This document shows, one piece after another, positions 1 to 10,760 of a stretch of DNA of 64,000 nt. The position numbers and the translations under genes were made by a program. Where the stretch lies: contig JBANDB010000007.1 of the NCBI GenBank assembly GCA_037576215.1, positions 5,487,001 to 5,551,000 of the forward strand, in the 5' to 3' direction. Every line of letters starts with the position of its first letter. Positions within the stretch are counted from its first letter, which is position 1. The notes under the pieces were generated by a model. That model was not told the DNA's origin, ran no database searches, and saw nothing but the letters and a program-made list of their open reading frames with translations. The DNA comes from Armillaria gallica (Eukaryota; Basidiomycota; Agaricomycetes; Agaricales; Physalacriaceae).

Positions 1-15
1 ACCTTTTCTCGCTAG

Positions 16-1099
16 TACCTTGAGCTGTCCAAGCCTTTGTACGAGCGTAGAATCGCTATCATCAAAGGCGATATAGCTCCCACGGAGGAAGAGATAGAGG
101 CTGGAGAGAAGCAATCTGCTAAGGACGACGAGGAGTACACCCCTCTACCAAAGGACGCTACTGCTCCATGTGCCATCCCCGAATTCTGGCTGACCGCTCT
201 GCAAAATCATATCGGCCTTCAGGATCTCATTACCGAACGCGATGCAGGCGCCTTGAAGCATCTTGTTGATATTCGTCTTTCCTACCTCGACAATCTTTCT
301 CAGCTTGATGCCAAACCCGGTTTCAAGATCACGTTCGCCTTCTCTCCCAACGAATTCTTTGAAAACGAGACTCTTGAGAAAACGTACTACTATCAGGCAG
401 AGGTTGGCTACTTTGGTGATTTTGCCTACGATCGCGCCGTCGGCACCGAAATCAAGTGGAAGGAAGATAAGGATCTCACGAAGGAGTTCGAGATAAAGAA
501 GCAGCGCAATAAAAGTGTGTATCTATGCGTTCCTCATTATCTTTCATTACTCACGCTTTCTTATCTTTCACAGACACGAACCGAACTCGTGTCGTTCGCA
601 AAGCGCGGCCCACAGAATCGTTTTTCAATTTCTTTTCCCCACCGACGCCACCCAGTGAGGATGCTATTGCAAGCGGCGACATAGACGAAGAAGAACTAGA
701 AGAACTTGAAGAAAAAGTCGAAATGGACTATCAGATCGGCGAGGATCTTAAGGAGAAGGTCAGTATCAGATTGATAACCGGGCCTGCATTCATTGACTGT
801 TTTGCTGTAGATTATTCCCCGCGCCATTGACTACTTCACCGGCAAGGCTCTCGAGTACGACCTCATGGAGGAAGATGATGACGAGTTCGACGACCTGGAT
901 GATGACGATGACGAAGAACACTTTGATGACGATGTATGAACCACCGTTGCCACCCCTGCATGTGAAATCTGACCTTGTTTCATAGGATTCAGATTCAGAT
1001 GCGGACGTGCCAACCAGTGCGGTCAAACGCCGTGGTGGCAAAGGCCGTGGCGCTGCCGCGGCTGCAAACGTCAATCCCGAGGAATGCAAGCAGCAGTAG
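16..1099 (+). CDS. NAP1: Nucleosome assembly protein NAP1, 3' part
   Basis: Histone chaperone that binds H2A-H2B and H3-H4 and helps assemble nucleosomes; it shuttles between cytoplasm and nucleus. The 5' end lies outside the window; the first exon seen follows an acceptor TAG at 13-15. The reading YLELSKPLYERR is the typical end of the NAP dimerisation helix. Then come IPEFWLTALQNH, the earmuff/core region (FEFSPNEFF-like, TYYYQAEVGYFGDF), and the motif TNRTRVVRKARPTESFFNFF, diagnostic for NAP1. Introns lie at about 515-573, 759-810 and 935-985. After the core, PRAIDYFTGKALEYDL is followed by a strongly acidic tail and a basic KRRGGKGRG stretch, with the stop at 1097-1099. The acidic tail is characteristic of NAP family chaperones. 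The family assignment is secure; exact splice sites are read by eye. Confidence 0.93.
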
Positions 1100-2301
1100 T
1101 TTATTGTGTTGCTCCTCAGCTCTCGCTTTACATCTCTTCAATCTCAGTCGGTCAGGCGGATGTTATCAAATCGTCCCATTCTTGTTGTTTTAACTGCTCA
1201 AATCATCATGACGTACGAATACTACCTACATTACATCTTCAACCTCTGTAAATTGTTCTTCTCTGACCTTTGTTAGAGGAAAATTACCGAATGTTTACTA
1301 ACGAATTGTATCTTCGTCCACACCATTACGAGACACTTGTGTTCGTTATGCTCGGCTCGGTATCAGGGTCTTCGCCGTATCAGAGGAATTACACCGTGAA
1401 AAGTCCATGTACATTAGACCCGTGAAGATAGTAGGGCATCGGCGCTTAAAACTGTCCCTGGCAAATTTACTGATTGATCCTTCTTTTTCATCACATATAC
1501 CGAGCGGAGTGACTTGAAAGGTGTTCTAGTCGTATCGGTATTTTCGAGTCGACGATATAGCCGTTGGTTTATCAAGAACAACCAAGGAAGGAACGAGAAG
1601 GACGGGAAAGATAAAAATGATGTGGAGATCTCCCAGGCTGTCAGATATGGGTCCTAGAAACACCCTGATAAGCGATAGGTTCGGAAAATGTTCAAACAGC
1701 ACGAATGTTGAGGAATACCTAGACAATTGAGTGGAAGTATTTCAAAAGTGGTGGAATACGATGGTATGGCGACGCTGATTTACCGACGCAACAAAGTGGG
1801 TTGCTGGGTATCAGGGAAGCAAGACATGCGCTGTGCTTGAAGAGCTCCCGACGTTCAAAGGGACTGGAATCCCACATACGCCGCTGGGAGCGTGACAACT
1901 GCTGCTTCCAAGTGAGATCAAGGCCAGTGTCAAGAGCAAGCATCTGAGATCTTGAGTGGTTCTGCTGCGTCCTCAAAGCACGGTGCTTAGGAACTCAACG
2001 GCTATTCGGCAGGTGACGACTGCCATCTTGATCCTCGGCTCGGACTGTTTACAGTGTGAAATGATATCGCGTTAACTCTTCTCAGACTTGACGACATGAC
2101 CGATCGGTGTTTGCCTATAGTTTTCCTTGTCCCCCTTGCTCCTGTATACCTTCAGAATATAATTATGTTGTGTTTTGGAGCTGACGTCGTAGAAAAGAAT
2201 AGATAGATTGCGTCGAGTTATGATATATATATATTACGTCCTGCGGAGTATGGTAAGCGTAATCCAGGGAATGCTAGAGACTTGTATACCTATATGCATC
2301 A
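1100..2301. other. Intergenic, no gene recognised
   Basis: Between the convergent 3' ends of NAP1 and the F-box gene. Only short ORFs without recognisable domains occur. A short TATATATATA tract lies near 2222. Nothing supportable seen. Confidence 0.5.
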
Positions 2302-3960
2302 CTACCGCTGTGTGATAATCTTCAGGCCCAACGACCGCAACTCGTCCAGCTTCTCTTTATACGCCACTTCAAAAGAGTGCGGCAGCAAAATCTTCTTCAG
2401 CTGAGCAACGCCTTCTCGAGTCACTGAACTATCATTATTCTCGTCATCCCCTTCGACCCATCCTCCAGCGCGTGACTCCATGAGCTGCAACACGACTGTA
2501 TCTCTTGGATTCCAGTTCAGCTGCATCAAATTCAGACACACCAATGTGGGAAGTATGAAGTCATCTCCATCGGCGGGATGCAAGAGCTCGACCAAAAAGT
2601 CCGAGATAGGAATAGGGCCACTCTCTTCGCCGTCAGAGGCGATGCAAAGTACACGTAGGTGAGGAGTAACTTTGCATAGTCGAAGCAGCTCCGTGCAAAT
2701 TTCGGGAGTATTGGCGGTAATTAATAGTGTTGTGAGATGACACTGTGAACGATTAATGAGCGAGATGAAAGGATCGGCTTTGGGTGGAACGGCTGTGGAA
2801 AGGACGCGTAGCCCAGGTAGCTCGAGCTTATCGAACATTGCTTGAAAATGGCTGTCGTTGAGCTTCAAACGCGCACGAAGATTGCGAAGAGTGGGAACTC
2901 GGATTGTTTGCCCCCCGAGAGTGTGGGGGGGTCCGCCTTCTGCCTCTGGTAGGAGAGTCGAATTAATGCGAACGTCTGTGATGGCGGTTGCACGTCGCAA
3001 CACCTCAAGATGATGGCTGCCCCTCCGTTTACCGCCCTCTTTGTATTCCGTAATCTGAGGCCAAGGTATGGTAAAGGACCGTACGATGTCCTTTCGCCCA
3101 CTGCCGAGGGAGATCCGACGCAGTTTAGGAGCAAATTCGAATATATTAGAAGGAGTGATTTCTTGTTCCCCGCGTGTGCCGGTTCGTATAGAGAGGTGGA
3201 TTGTTTCAAGGGATTCCAGGTAGCTCCTAATGGGAGCGAAATGGACGAGTGCGCGAGTGTGACATTTCAATTCGAGGTATCGCCACTGCGAACAAGTGGA
3301 AAGGAGTAGCGGTAGTATGAGATCGTAGCTAGACCCCAAACGACCATCATCTGGATCACAGATTGAGATAGTGAGCTGATGACGGCCTGCTCTACGGATT
3401 TGCTGTCCTAAAGCAAACGAGGCCCTTTGCTGTGCTATTCTTGTATGAGATATCTGCTGCATATCAATGCGAAAGCAAGCCCAAATCTTCTGAAATGACA
3501 GGGCAACATTCCTCCACCGGCTACACACCTGAGACAAAAGCCAAGGTTTGCCTCGCATGTTGATGGAGAAAACGAGAGAATTGTCGTCGGCCCAGGACCG
3601 ACAACTGGCCAACAGTATTTCACGCAAAGAGTCATCTGGAAGTCGGCGAATGGGACTGGTGAGAGACTTGAAGTCCTGATTCATCACGAGTACCTCCTGC
3701 TTCTGCTTCTCCGCCAGTGCCAACTGCGCATGAAGGTGGCGCATCTGGTTTTCGATTGTCGACAAGCGCTCCGAGCTCCGAGCTAGCTGATCGCGAAATG
3801 TAACTTCCTCGGCGGCCAGGAGCGGGCGATTAGTCGAAAGTAGCTCTTCTACTCGTGCATTCCTAATGTAAGGAGTATAGTTTGCTTGTGTTCCTTGAGG
3901 AGTAAGGCCACAATGAGGACAATGGCCGGAATCTTGCTCGACCTCAGAATCTGAAAACAC
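2302..3960 (-). CDS. F-box-like protein (Agaricomycete family)
   Basis: Likely substrate-recognition subunit of an SCF ubiquitin ligase; the substrate is unknown. The long open exon encodes about 550 residues. Near the N terminus is a CPHCG zinc-ribbon-like pair, then a coiled-coil stretch (FRDQLARSSERLSTIENQ) at roughly residues 50-90, followed by the F-box: SPIRRLPDDSLREILL and PWLLSQVCSRWRNVALS at about 100-155. The rest is a leucine-rich-repeat-like region typical of the greatly expanded mushroom F-box family (LESLETIHLS, LRVLSTAVPP). The open frame begins with GTG inside TTTTCAG, a likely intron acceptor, so the true start probably lies in a short upstream exon before the GTATGT donor near 4008-4013; I could not place it. 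It is divergently arranged with the next gene. Confidence 0.82.
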   Translation of the reverse strand: MFSDSEVEQDSGHCPHCGLTPQGTQANYTPYIRNARVEELLSTNRPLLAAEEVTFRDQLARSSERLSTIENQMRHLHAQLALAEKQKQEVLVMNQDFKSLTSPIRRLPDDSLREILLASCRSWADDNSLVFSINMRGKPWLLSQVCSRWRNVALSFQKIWACFRIDMQQISHTRIAQQRASFALGQQIRRAGRHQLTISICDPDDGRLGSSYDLILPLLLSTCSQWRYLELKCHTRALVHFAPIRSYLESLETIHLSIRTGTRGEQEITPSNIFEFAPKLRRISLGSGRKDIVRSFTIPWPQITEYKEGGKRRGSHHLEVLRRATAITDVRINSTLLPEAEGGPPHTLGGQTIRVPTLRNLRARLKLNDSHFQAMFDKLELPGLRVLSTAVPPKADPFISLINRSQCHLTTLLITANTPEICTELLRLCKVTPHLRVLCIASDGEESGPIPISDFLVELLHPADGDDFILPTLVCLNLMQLNWNPRDTVVLQLMESRAGGWVEGDDENNDSSVTREGVAQLKKILLPHSFEVAYKEKLDELRSLGLKIITQR

Positions 3961-4089
3961 TACAAAAAGTTAGTATTGCAATCTGATATCCAGAAGCAAC
4001 CTCGTATACATACTCTGTCCAAAAATGAAGCTGCCTCAGTCTTGGACGACTAAGTAATATGAATGAAAGGGCTGTAATTCTGTGTGGTG

Positions 4090-4839
4090 ATGTTATTCCG
4101 ATCGGGCCCCGCGAACCGGGCACTGCCACCTCCTGGCACGGCTCGCCGTGCTGCCGGTGGCAATTGCCGGCTGTGGCCCACAAGAAAAGGTGTTGATTCG
4201 CTTGCATTCACTAACAACATGGCCATGGGGCAACCACCTGGAACAGATTCTTTCCCCACATCACTAGAACCAAGGACTCCGCGTTGCGTTGGAATGCTAG
4301 AGCTTCCTTCCGCAGTTGCAGAGCGATCGAAACTGGTTGCTGGCGAAATAGATCCGTCTACACCACTTGCTGTTCACTTGTCTCTTGGATTGGCGTATAC
4401 CATCGGATCTGCGCTTGGCTCCATCCCCCCTTCCGTGGATGTATGTCTGGAAGCATTTTCTGTCCCCAACAAGGCTGGTCTCACTGCAGGGGGGCGTGCG
4501 TGGTCGAAGCACTGTCATCGATCACAATCTACGGACTCCGAACTTGCAAACAAAGGCTGGTGGGGTCAGCCCTCTGGGCCTGTGGCGATCATCAATGAAC
4601 GTGCATTGGTGTTGTTCTGGAAGATTGTAAATGAAGCCTCATGGAGGAACCTTCATTGGCTTCCTCACCAAGTTTTGGTCTATGAAGTGAGGATCGAGGA
4701 AGGGTATGGCATGAGGTGGTCTCAGGATCAAAGTTCGCGGGAAGATGGTTCCAAGGACCTCGAGGCGCGCCCCTGGACATTCCGAGGGTTTATTGAGCCG
4801 ATGATGGAAAATGGTCATGAAGTTGGATGGCGACATTAG
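4090..4839 (+). CDS. Unrecognised conserved-looking protein, single exon
   Basis: An uninterrupted frame of about 249 codons in an intron-rich genome, which argues for a real gene. I do not recognise a named domain. The C-terminal half looks like a folded, conserved protein: LVLFWKIVNEASWRNLHWLPHQ, VYEVRIEEGYGMRWS, PWTFRGFIEPMMENGHEVGW, ending just before the stop. Aromatic and glycine-rich motifs of this kind suggest a beta-rich enzyme or binding fold; that is inference. No signal peptide or membrane segment is seen. The first ATG is at 4090; later in-frame ATGs (4219, 4291) are possible starts. It is divergent from the F-box gene. It could also be one exon of a longer gene with an upstream exon. 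Confidence 0.6.
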   Translation: MLFRSGPANRALPPPGTARRAAGGNCRLWPTRKGVDSLAFTNNMAMGQPPGTDSFPTSLEPRTPRCVGMLELPSAVAERSKLVAGEIDPSTPLAVHLSLGLAYTIGSALGSIPPSVDVCLEAFSVPNKAGLTAGGRAWSKHCHRSQSTDSELANKGWWGQPSGPVAIINERALVLFWKIVNEASWRNLHWLPHQVLVYEVRIEEGYGMRWSQDQSSREDGSKDLEARPWTFRGFIEPMMENGHEVGWRH

Positions 4840-5136
4840 ACGCGATGAACATGCGACATTCCTTCGTTCAAAATATCAGCATTTTCTGGCTATGTTCTCT
4901 TTTCAAGGTCACCGTTTGTGAAGCTCTTACGAGTCGTACGATCTTCCGCTTCTTTCCCTTCACCCCCCAGACGTACTTAGTCAAATGGACCCCGTACAAG
5001 CCCGTACAATGCCGTGAGTCTAGATGCCTCGTGATATTCGCGTGGCTTGGCTGTTTCACACAAATATGTCCAACCGATCGCCTCAATACAAAAAGGTCCA
5101 AGTCCGTATGGCCTATGTCTTTCCCACACTTTCACC

Positions 5137-6406
5137 ATGTCAAAGAACTTGGACGAACTTGTAATTCGAGAGGTATCTGCTCGTATCATATTTTAATATT
5201 CTCCTCTCATTAGACTCTTGCTAGGTGACCACCGATGTCTGGATCTTTTCCAAGTGAGAGCGATAAGCTCTGCTTACTGTGGAAGGAGTCTCACGTTCTA
5301 TCAACATGGGCAGGCCGTTTACGCGTGCTCGATTCATCCCGTTCGGTGGACGCTCAACCGCAATTAAGTTAACCAGTGGAGATGTATGGGTTCTCGCGTC
5401 AACGCCGCTAACCCAGGACACAAAAGAGACCATCGACAAGTTGGGACCTGTAAAGTGAGTGTCGAACGTTAGCACATCCAGAAACTTCTGACAATCTCTC
5501 AGATGGATTGTGGCCGGAGACGCGGAACACCATTTTTTTCTTGGTATGCCTTATCTTTCGGCATTGTCCTAAATGTCAGAATGAATAAGTGACATAGCGG
5601 AATATAAAAAGGCGTATGCGGATGCGAAATTAGTTGTCGTCGAGCGGCTGTTCAAGAAGAAGAAGGATGAAGGCCTCGACGTCGCGGGCGGTGAGCCAAG
5701 GATAAGACCGTCGACACCGATCATGCTTAATATTTTTGTTAGCCTATGGCGTTGATCCGCCAGAGACAGAGTATGGCTTTGAGAGCGAGGTTTGCGTCCC
5801 AGCTGTCATCGCATCTCAGCATACTGATCACGTACCCTTATAGATAAAGGCTCAGTACGTTACCGGCCATTCCCCATGGACATCATAGAACAATTGTCCG
5901 TTTATAGTTACTTCCCCGGCTTTCAAAACCAGGACGTCGCGTTTTATCACGTCGCGTCGAAATCCCTGGTTGTGGCCGATCTCATTTTCAACCTACCTGG
6001 TACGGAGCAAGTGCGTATTTTAAGCCCTTTACCATGATTCCCCGCTTCTAACGACCTCGAGCAGTACTCAAAGTCCAAGGCTTCCTCAAAAGTCCCCATC
6101 GTTGGTAAGATCAGTCCTCCGGGATTAGTTTTGAAATCTCTCCTGTGGAGTTTGGGCAAGGATAAAGAGTCAGTGCTTCAGCGATTGGTTGCTTATTGGA
6201 TGCTTAACGAAATCGTTGTAGGGCGATGCGTCGGGACATCAAAGTTGTTTCAGAATGGGACTTCAGCAGGATTATTATGTGCCACGGAGTAAGTGGGTTC
6301 GCCACTGTTGGTTAGATATGACCACTTAAAGTTGTTTTAGGATGTTATTGAAGACGACGCGCCCAAAGCTTGGAAAGACGCGTATGCCAAGTACAATACT
6401 AAATAA
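5137..6406 (+). CDS. DUF4336 domain protein, multi-exon
   Basis: A complete model can be read: 5137-5172 (MSKNLDELVIRE), 5225-5253 (VTTDVWIFSK), 5314-5454, then further exons to the TAA at 6404-6406. Joined, the protein gives VWIFSKPFTRARFIPFGGRS, VWVLASTPL, GPVKWIVAGDAEHHFFL, VVVERL, ETEYGFESE, VAFYHVASKSLVVADLIFNL and VVSEWDFSRIIMCHGDVIE. These are the hallmarks of DUF4336 (PF14234), proteins thought to have a metallo-beta-lactamase-like fold. AEHHFF and MCHGD could be the metal-ligand-like residues; no reaction is established for the family. Length is about 270 residues, usual for fungal members. The intervening introns are 50-70 nt. The 5137 start gives the expected short N terminus before the VTxDVW strand. 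Confidence 0.88.
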
Positions 6407-7052
6407 AGAAGTCTACCGTCTATGCATTCCTTTCGATAGTCACATGTTAATCTACGCTAGCGTACGAAGAGCGACCTTGCACTGGCAGACGTCTGGCTTC
6501 GTTTATCGTGATTCCGCGTATGATCTTGATCGGGACTTCTTGTCAACCTTCCCGGCGAACTAACTTTAGTATTCTTACTCGGCCCTGCCTCCAAGCATAG
6601 TATGCTGGCAAAAACATCAGTTTTCGAGTACGATCAAAACCTCTGGAACTAAAATGGTACTGGACTCTAGTGTGACCGTATCAGCCGTTTCCTTAATATT
6701 CGCTACTTGTTAGGTCGCAAGTGAGCCCATAAGTTAAGCAATGATGTACTAAGTAGTACTTACTACTTAGGCCGCCTGTCAGGTACCGATAAGGTAGGGA
6801 AACCTAGCGGTAAGATCGTCAAGGCTGATACCCAAAGCGTCGAAATCACTTTATCTTCAGGAAGTATCAAGTTTTATTCCTGTTTCCAGTGTACGTTTCC
6901 CGTCGCTATTGCTAGTGCAGAATAAATATAGAATTTTTTAATAATTACTTTTTGCAAATATTCTAAGCCTTAACCCCAGTATCCGCACGTGACAGCCTTT
7001 TTTTTCTTTCTTACCGCGACTACTGTAACAACAGCGCCTACGTTATCCAGTA
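6407..7052. other. Intergenic with a perfect 10-bp inverted repeat
   Basis: No gene seen. At 6749-6758 and 6761-6770 lies a perfect 10-bp inverted repeat (CTAAGTAGTA / TACTACTTAG) with a 2-bp spacer. Its position downstream of the DUF4336 gene and upstream of SSZ1 does not show a function. An AT-rich tract precedes SSZ1 around 6925-6965. Confidence 0.45.
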
Positions 7053-9116
7053 ATGGCTCCGGAAACACTGGCAAACGGGATTGCCGACCCCTCTGTTGAG
7101 GGTACTGCCATTCCCCCCGTCGTTGGAATCAACTTCGGCAATTCGTATGCTTCCATTGCGGTATTCACGAAGGTTGTCACCTTTTTGTCCTAGCTCTATT
7201 GCATCTAACAGGCATTGTTTTGAAGGAAGGATTGGCGGAATGTATTGCCAACGAGGATGGGGAACGCCAGATTGCTTGTACGATTGCATTCCACGGAGAA
7301 GAAACGGTGTGTGGCTGCCTTTTCGTTCGTCATATCTTGTGCTGAGATTCTTATCAGTATATTGGCAACCAAGCAAAACACCAGCTTGTAAAGAACTCAA
7401 AAAATACGATCACCGGATTCCGTAATCTCCTGGGCAAGAAGTACGTCTCCTCGGTATCTTCTTACATGGCTGCTGAATACATGATTTAGATTTTCCGAGA
7501 TACCATCTTCCGAAATATCAACGACATCGGCGCCAGTCATTCAGCACCCCGACCTTCCTGATGTACCGGCGTACAAGGTTGAGGTGTTGCAGGCTGCCCC
7601 AGCGCCTCTACCTTCTACAGCATCCAATACCCCAGCAGCCTCTGTCGCCCCTACGCCCCGTTCCGAACCTACCCCTACCGAACGTATCCTTACCGTCTCC
7701 GAAGTCACCACTATCTTCCTTCAGTCTCTCATCCAGTCTGCGGAGGACTTCCTAGGGAAAAAAGTACAAGGCGCTGTCGTCACGGTGCCGCCTACATTCA
7801 CCGACGCTCAGATTGATGCCCTAGACAAGGCAGCATCTGATGCTGGAGTCAAGGTGTTGCAGTTCTTAGAAGAAGCTGGTGCCGCCGCAGCTACCACTTC
7901 CAGCGAACAGTGGAGCTCGTCTCTCAACCCAGATCGCACGCAGCTCATTGTCGACCTCGGCTCGTCCTCCCTTTCTCTATTCGTTATCTCCATGCGTGAA
8001 GGTCTCGCGCACCTCCTTGGTTCATCAACGACATCCGCCATCAGTGGTGACCAGATAGACGACAAGCTTGTATCCTTCTTCGCGGCAGACTTTACCAAAA
8101 AGACGAAAACACCACTTAAGGTTGTTCCTTCCATCGAAAATGCCGACAAGCGCGCTGAGGCTAAATTGCGCCTTGCCATCGAGCATACAAAACGCACCTT
8201 GAGTGCATCTCCTGGTGCTGCGACGTGTTCAGTCGAGTCATTAAAGGAGGGTCTAGACTATACTGGTTCTATCAACCGAATTAGGTTCGATATGGTGGTG
8301 CGGTCGGTGTACACTGCAGTTGCTGCTGCTGTTGAGGAGCTCTTGAAGTCCCTTGACATCGATTCCTACTACATTAACGAGATCGTTTATGTGGGTGGGA
8401 CGACATGTCTACCGGGTTTGAACGAACACCTCATCACCTCCTGTGGCTTCGATGATGCCGTCGACACGCCGTTTTCGCTTGGAACTGTAGTTGGTGGTGG
8501 TGTTGGCGACCCCACAACGATCCTAGCTCGGGGTAGTGCGGTACAGGCAGCCTTGATCGCTTCCTTGCCTCATGACGAGGACTATGCGGAGATTCGACAA
8601 GCCTTTGAGAGGGCCTCAGTCACCGAGGCTCCCGTGATGACGCGTTCCATCGGGTTGTACTTCCCTGGCGAAGGCGAGGAACACAAGGCCGGGACATGGA
8701 TAACTGTCCTGTGGAAAGACACGCCGCTTCCCGCTCGCCGAATTATCTCTTTCGATGCTGCTCTTACCGAAGAGTCGAAGAAGTTTGCGTTTGAGGTGTG
8801 GGAGATAGAGGAGAAGGTCCGCATAGACAAGGTGAAGCTCGAGAAGCTCGAACTTTCCGACGATGAAGAGGAGGAAGAGGAAGATGAATATGAGGAGCAG
8901 AAGCATCCTCAGATGAACAAAGTCGCCTTCCTTGGTGCGGAGGAGGCCGAAGCTCTGTTAGGAATCAAAACGAAGGGCAACGGGCCTGATGCTGGTAAAT
9001 GGACGACTACATTGCAAGTCATTTTCCAGGCATCTGAAGAAGGAGAACTGGAGGTTTATATGCGCGAGATCGGCGAGAATGGCGCCCTGCTATCCCTCCG
9101 TGTTCCTCCGTCATGA
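7053..9116 (+). CDS. SSZ1: Hsp70-like protein Ssz1 (ribosome-associated complex)
   Basis: Ssz1 is the atypical Hsp70 that pairs with zuotin (Zuo1) in the ribosome-associated complex and stimulates Ssb for folding nascent chains in the cytosol. Exon 1 starts MAPETLANGIADP and holds the phosphate-1 motif VVGINFGNSYASIAVF. Further exons carry IANEDGERQIA, GNQAKHQLVKNSKNTI and FRNLLGKK; the long last exon (from about 7490) has AEDFLGKKVQGAVVTVPPTF, LIVDLGSSSLSLFVI, DYTGSINRIRFD and EIVYVGGTTCLPGL. The substrate-binding part is short and degenerate and is followed by an acidic stretch (LSDDEEEEEEDEYEE), as in Ssz1 rather than canonical Hsp70. A small intron near 7170-7225 has an unclear acceptor. 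The protein has about 590 residues. Confidence 0.92.
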
Positions 9117-10760
9117 TACTTACGTATTCTGTATATCCTGTGATTATAGATTGTGCAGTTGCCATCTCAATAAGCAAGGACTAGGCAATTATCTCCCAGA
9201 TCTTCAGGGATCTATTCGATCCTTGCCCAAATACTGATATGCGCAAGAAGCGTCAGCACGCATCATTGGACATTGGTTATACGGTGGTCCGAAATTACTC
9301 AGGTGTAAGCATTTTTATCACACCTATTATGTATGATAACATCGCTTCTATGAGTGTACATGTCGACCATAGCGAGTTGAATGAAAATTTTGAATGTGAA
9401 GCTGAAGTTCCGGATACAGGGTCGCCGTAAACTCCTTCAAAAAATATTATTCCCGTTGAGCGATTTCGTGAGCCTTTTTCATCCGGATACTCGGGTCGAT
9501 AATTTGAAAGGGAACTTCAGATTATTCTAATAACGTCCCGAGTTGTGAACAACGTCCGCTGACCTCGTGCAAAACATAAACGACACCAATGAATGATAAT
9601 ATCCTGGAAGAGTCGATGTACATGTGAACATGAGCTTCCTGAATTCGGTAATGCCGTTCGCCCCAGGGAGATCCAGGCTGTCAATTTCTTTTGAAAGGCA
9701 GTGACAGTATTCGGGTCCCACAAGAGAAAGTTGTGCTTGGCTCTATATAAGTTTACGAATCGATGACCATCAGTTGAATTGTCACTAGTGGAGGATGAAC
9801 ATGCCAACCGAAGCCGTGTAATCGTAAAGCGAGACAAGTATACTAAAAAGTATTAGTACGTAAATTGCGAAGAGTCTACGACTCGAAGAACTCATTTTCT
9901 CTCCGATGAAAGGAGTTAAGACACATGAGAAGATAGATACTCTTGCCTAACAGTTCCGTTATTGCGTATTGTATCCCGTGGTGAGACCAGGTGGGACGCC
10001 AGTCGTGATAGCATCAATGTCCTTGACGGAACCATAGGGGTTTTAAAGCGCCAGTTGAGGGAGGTTTTGTCTGGTTCCAGGAGGAGTAATAATATCAGCT
10101 TCTTAGGGCACTGGAGAGGTAACGGCTTGGGATATCGCAAGTTTACCGTTCACGACGTTCGGTGAGGTTCAAAAATTTTTAATGAACCTCGACGGCCAAT
10201 CAACGACGCGGTGGCGATCGCGCCTGATCGGAAGTCACGTGTGATTAGGTAACTGAAAAAAGCGCCGGCCGGCACAACGAACTGGCTTCACAGCCCCTAT
10301 CTAGTATCATTTCCCTTTGCAACTTCAGCATGAACCACCACAGCAAGTTGCCTTGTCCATTTTTCTTAGGTTTCCGTACTGTTTTATCGGTTTCCTGAAT
10401 CTTTACGCCTTGCAGACCGTAGGAAAAACTCGAAAAGACAACACGGTAGGGCGCTCGTCGGGTTGCATTCTAACTCATCTTTGACTTGAAGGTTCTTATC
10501 AGGTTCCGGGACTACAATCTTGCGGTCTCATCGATGAGACTTGAAACGGTTCGCCTCGGCTGACAGGCTGCCGTACCTCGGTTACTATCGCTCGATATGT
10601 CCTAAGAAAATTTATTGCGGATCGCCGCTGTGAATATAAAACGGACCACATCCATGTTTGCTTTAACCGTTCGTTTTTCCGTGTTCTGTTAAACGTGCGT
10701 ACTTTTTGATTTTCGATAATAACGGGAGAGCTAACATGTTCAAAAGATAAACACGTAGTC
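9117..10760. other. Long intergenic region, aminotransferase promoter
   Basis: No gene recognised in about 1.6 kb; ORFs are short and featureless. The right end is the promoter of the aminotransferase gene. HGATAR-type sites occur at 10384-10389 (TTATCG), 10496-10501 (TTATCA), 10714-10719 (CGATAA) and 10745-10750 (AGATAA, 11 bp before the ATG). GATA factors of the AreA type activate nitrogen-catabolite genes in fungi, so these may be regulatory; the motif is short and common. Confidence 0.4.

Noticed and set aside
7808..8197. 129-codon minus-strand ORF
   Set aside because: Antisense shadow of the strongly conserved SSZ1 exon.
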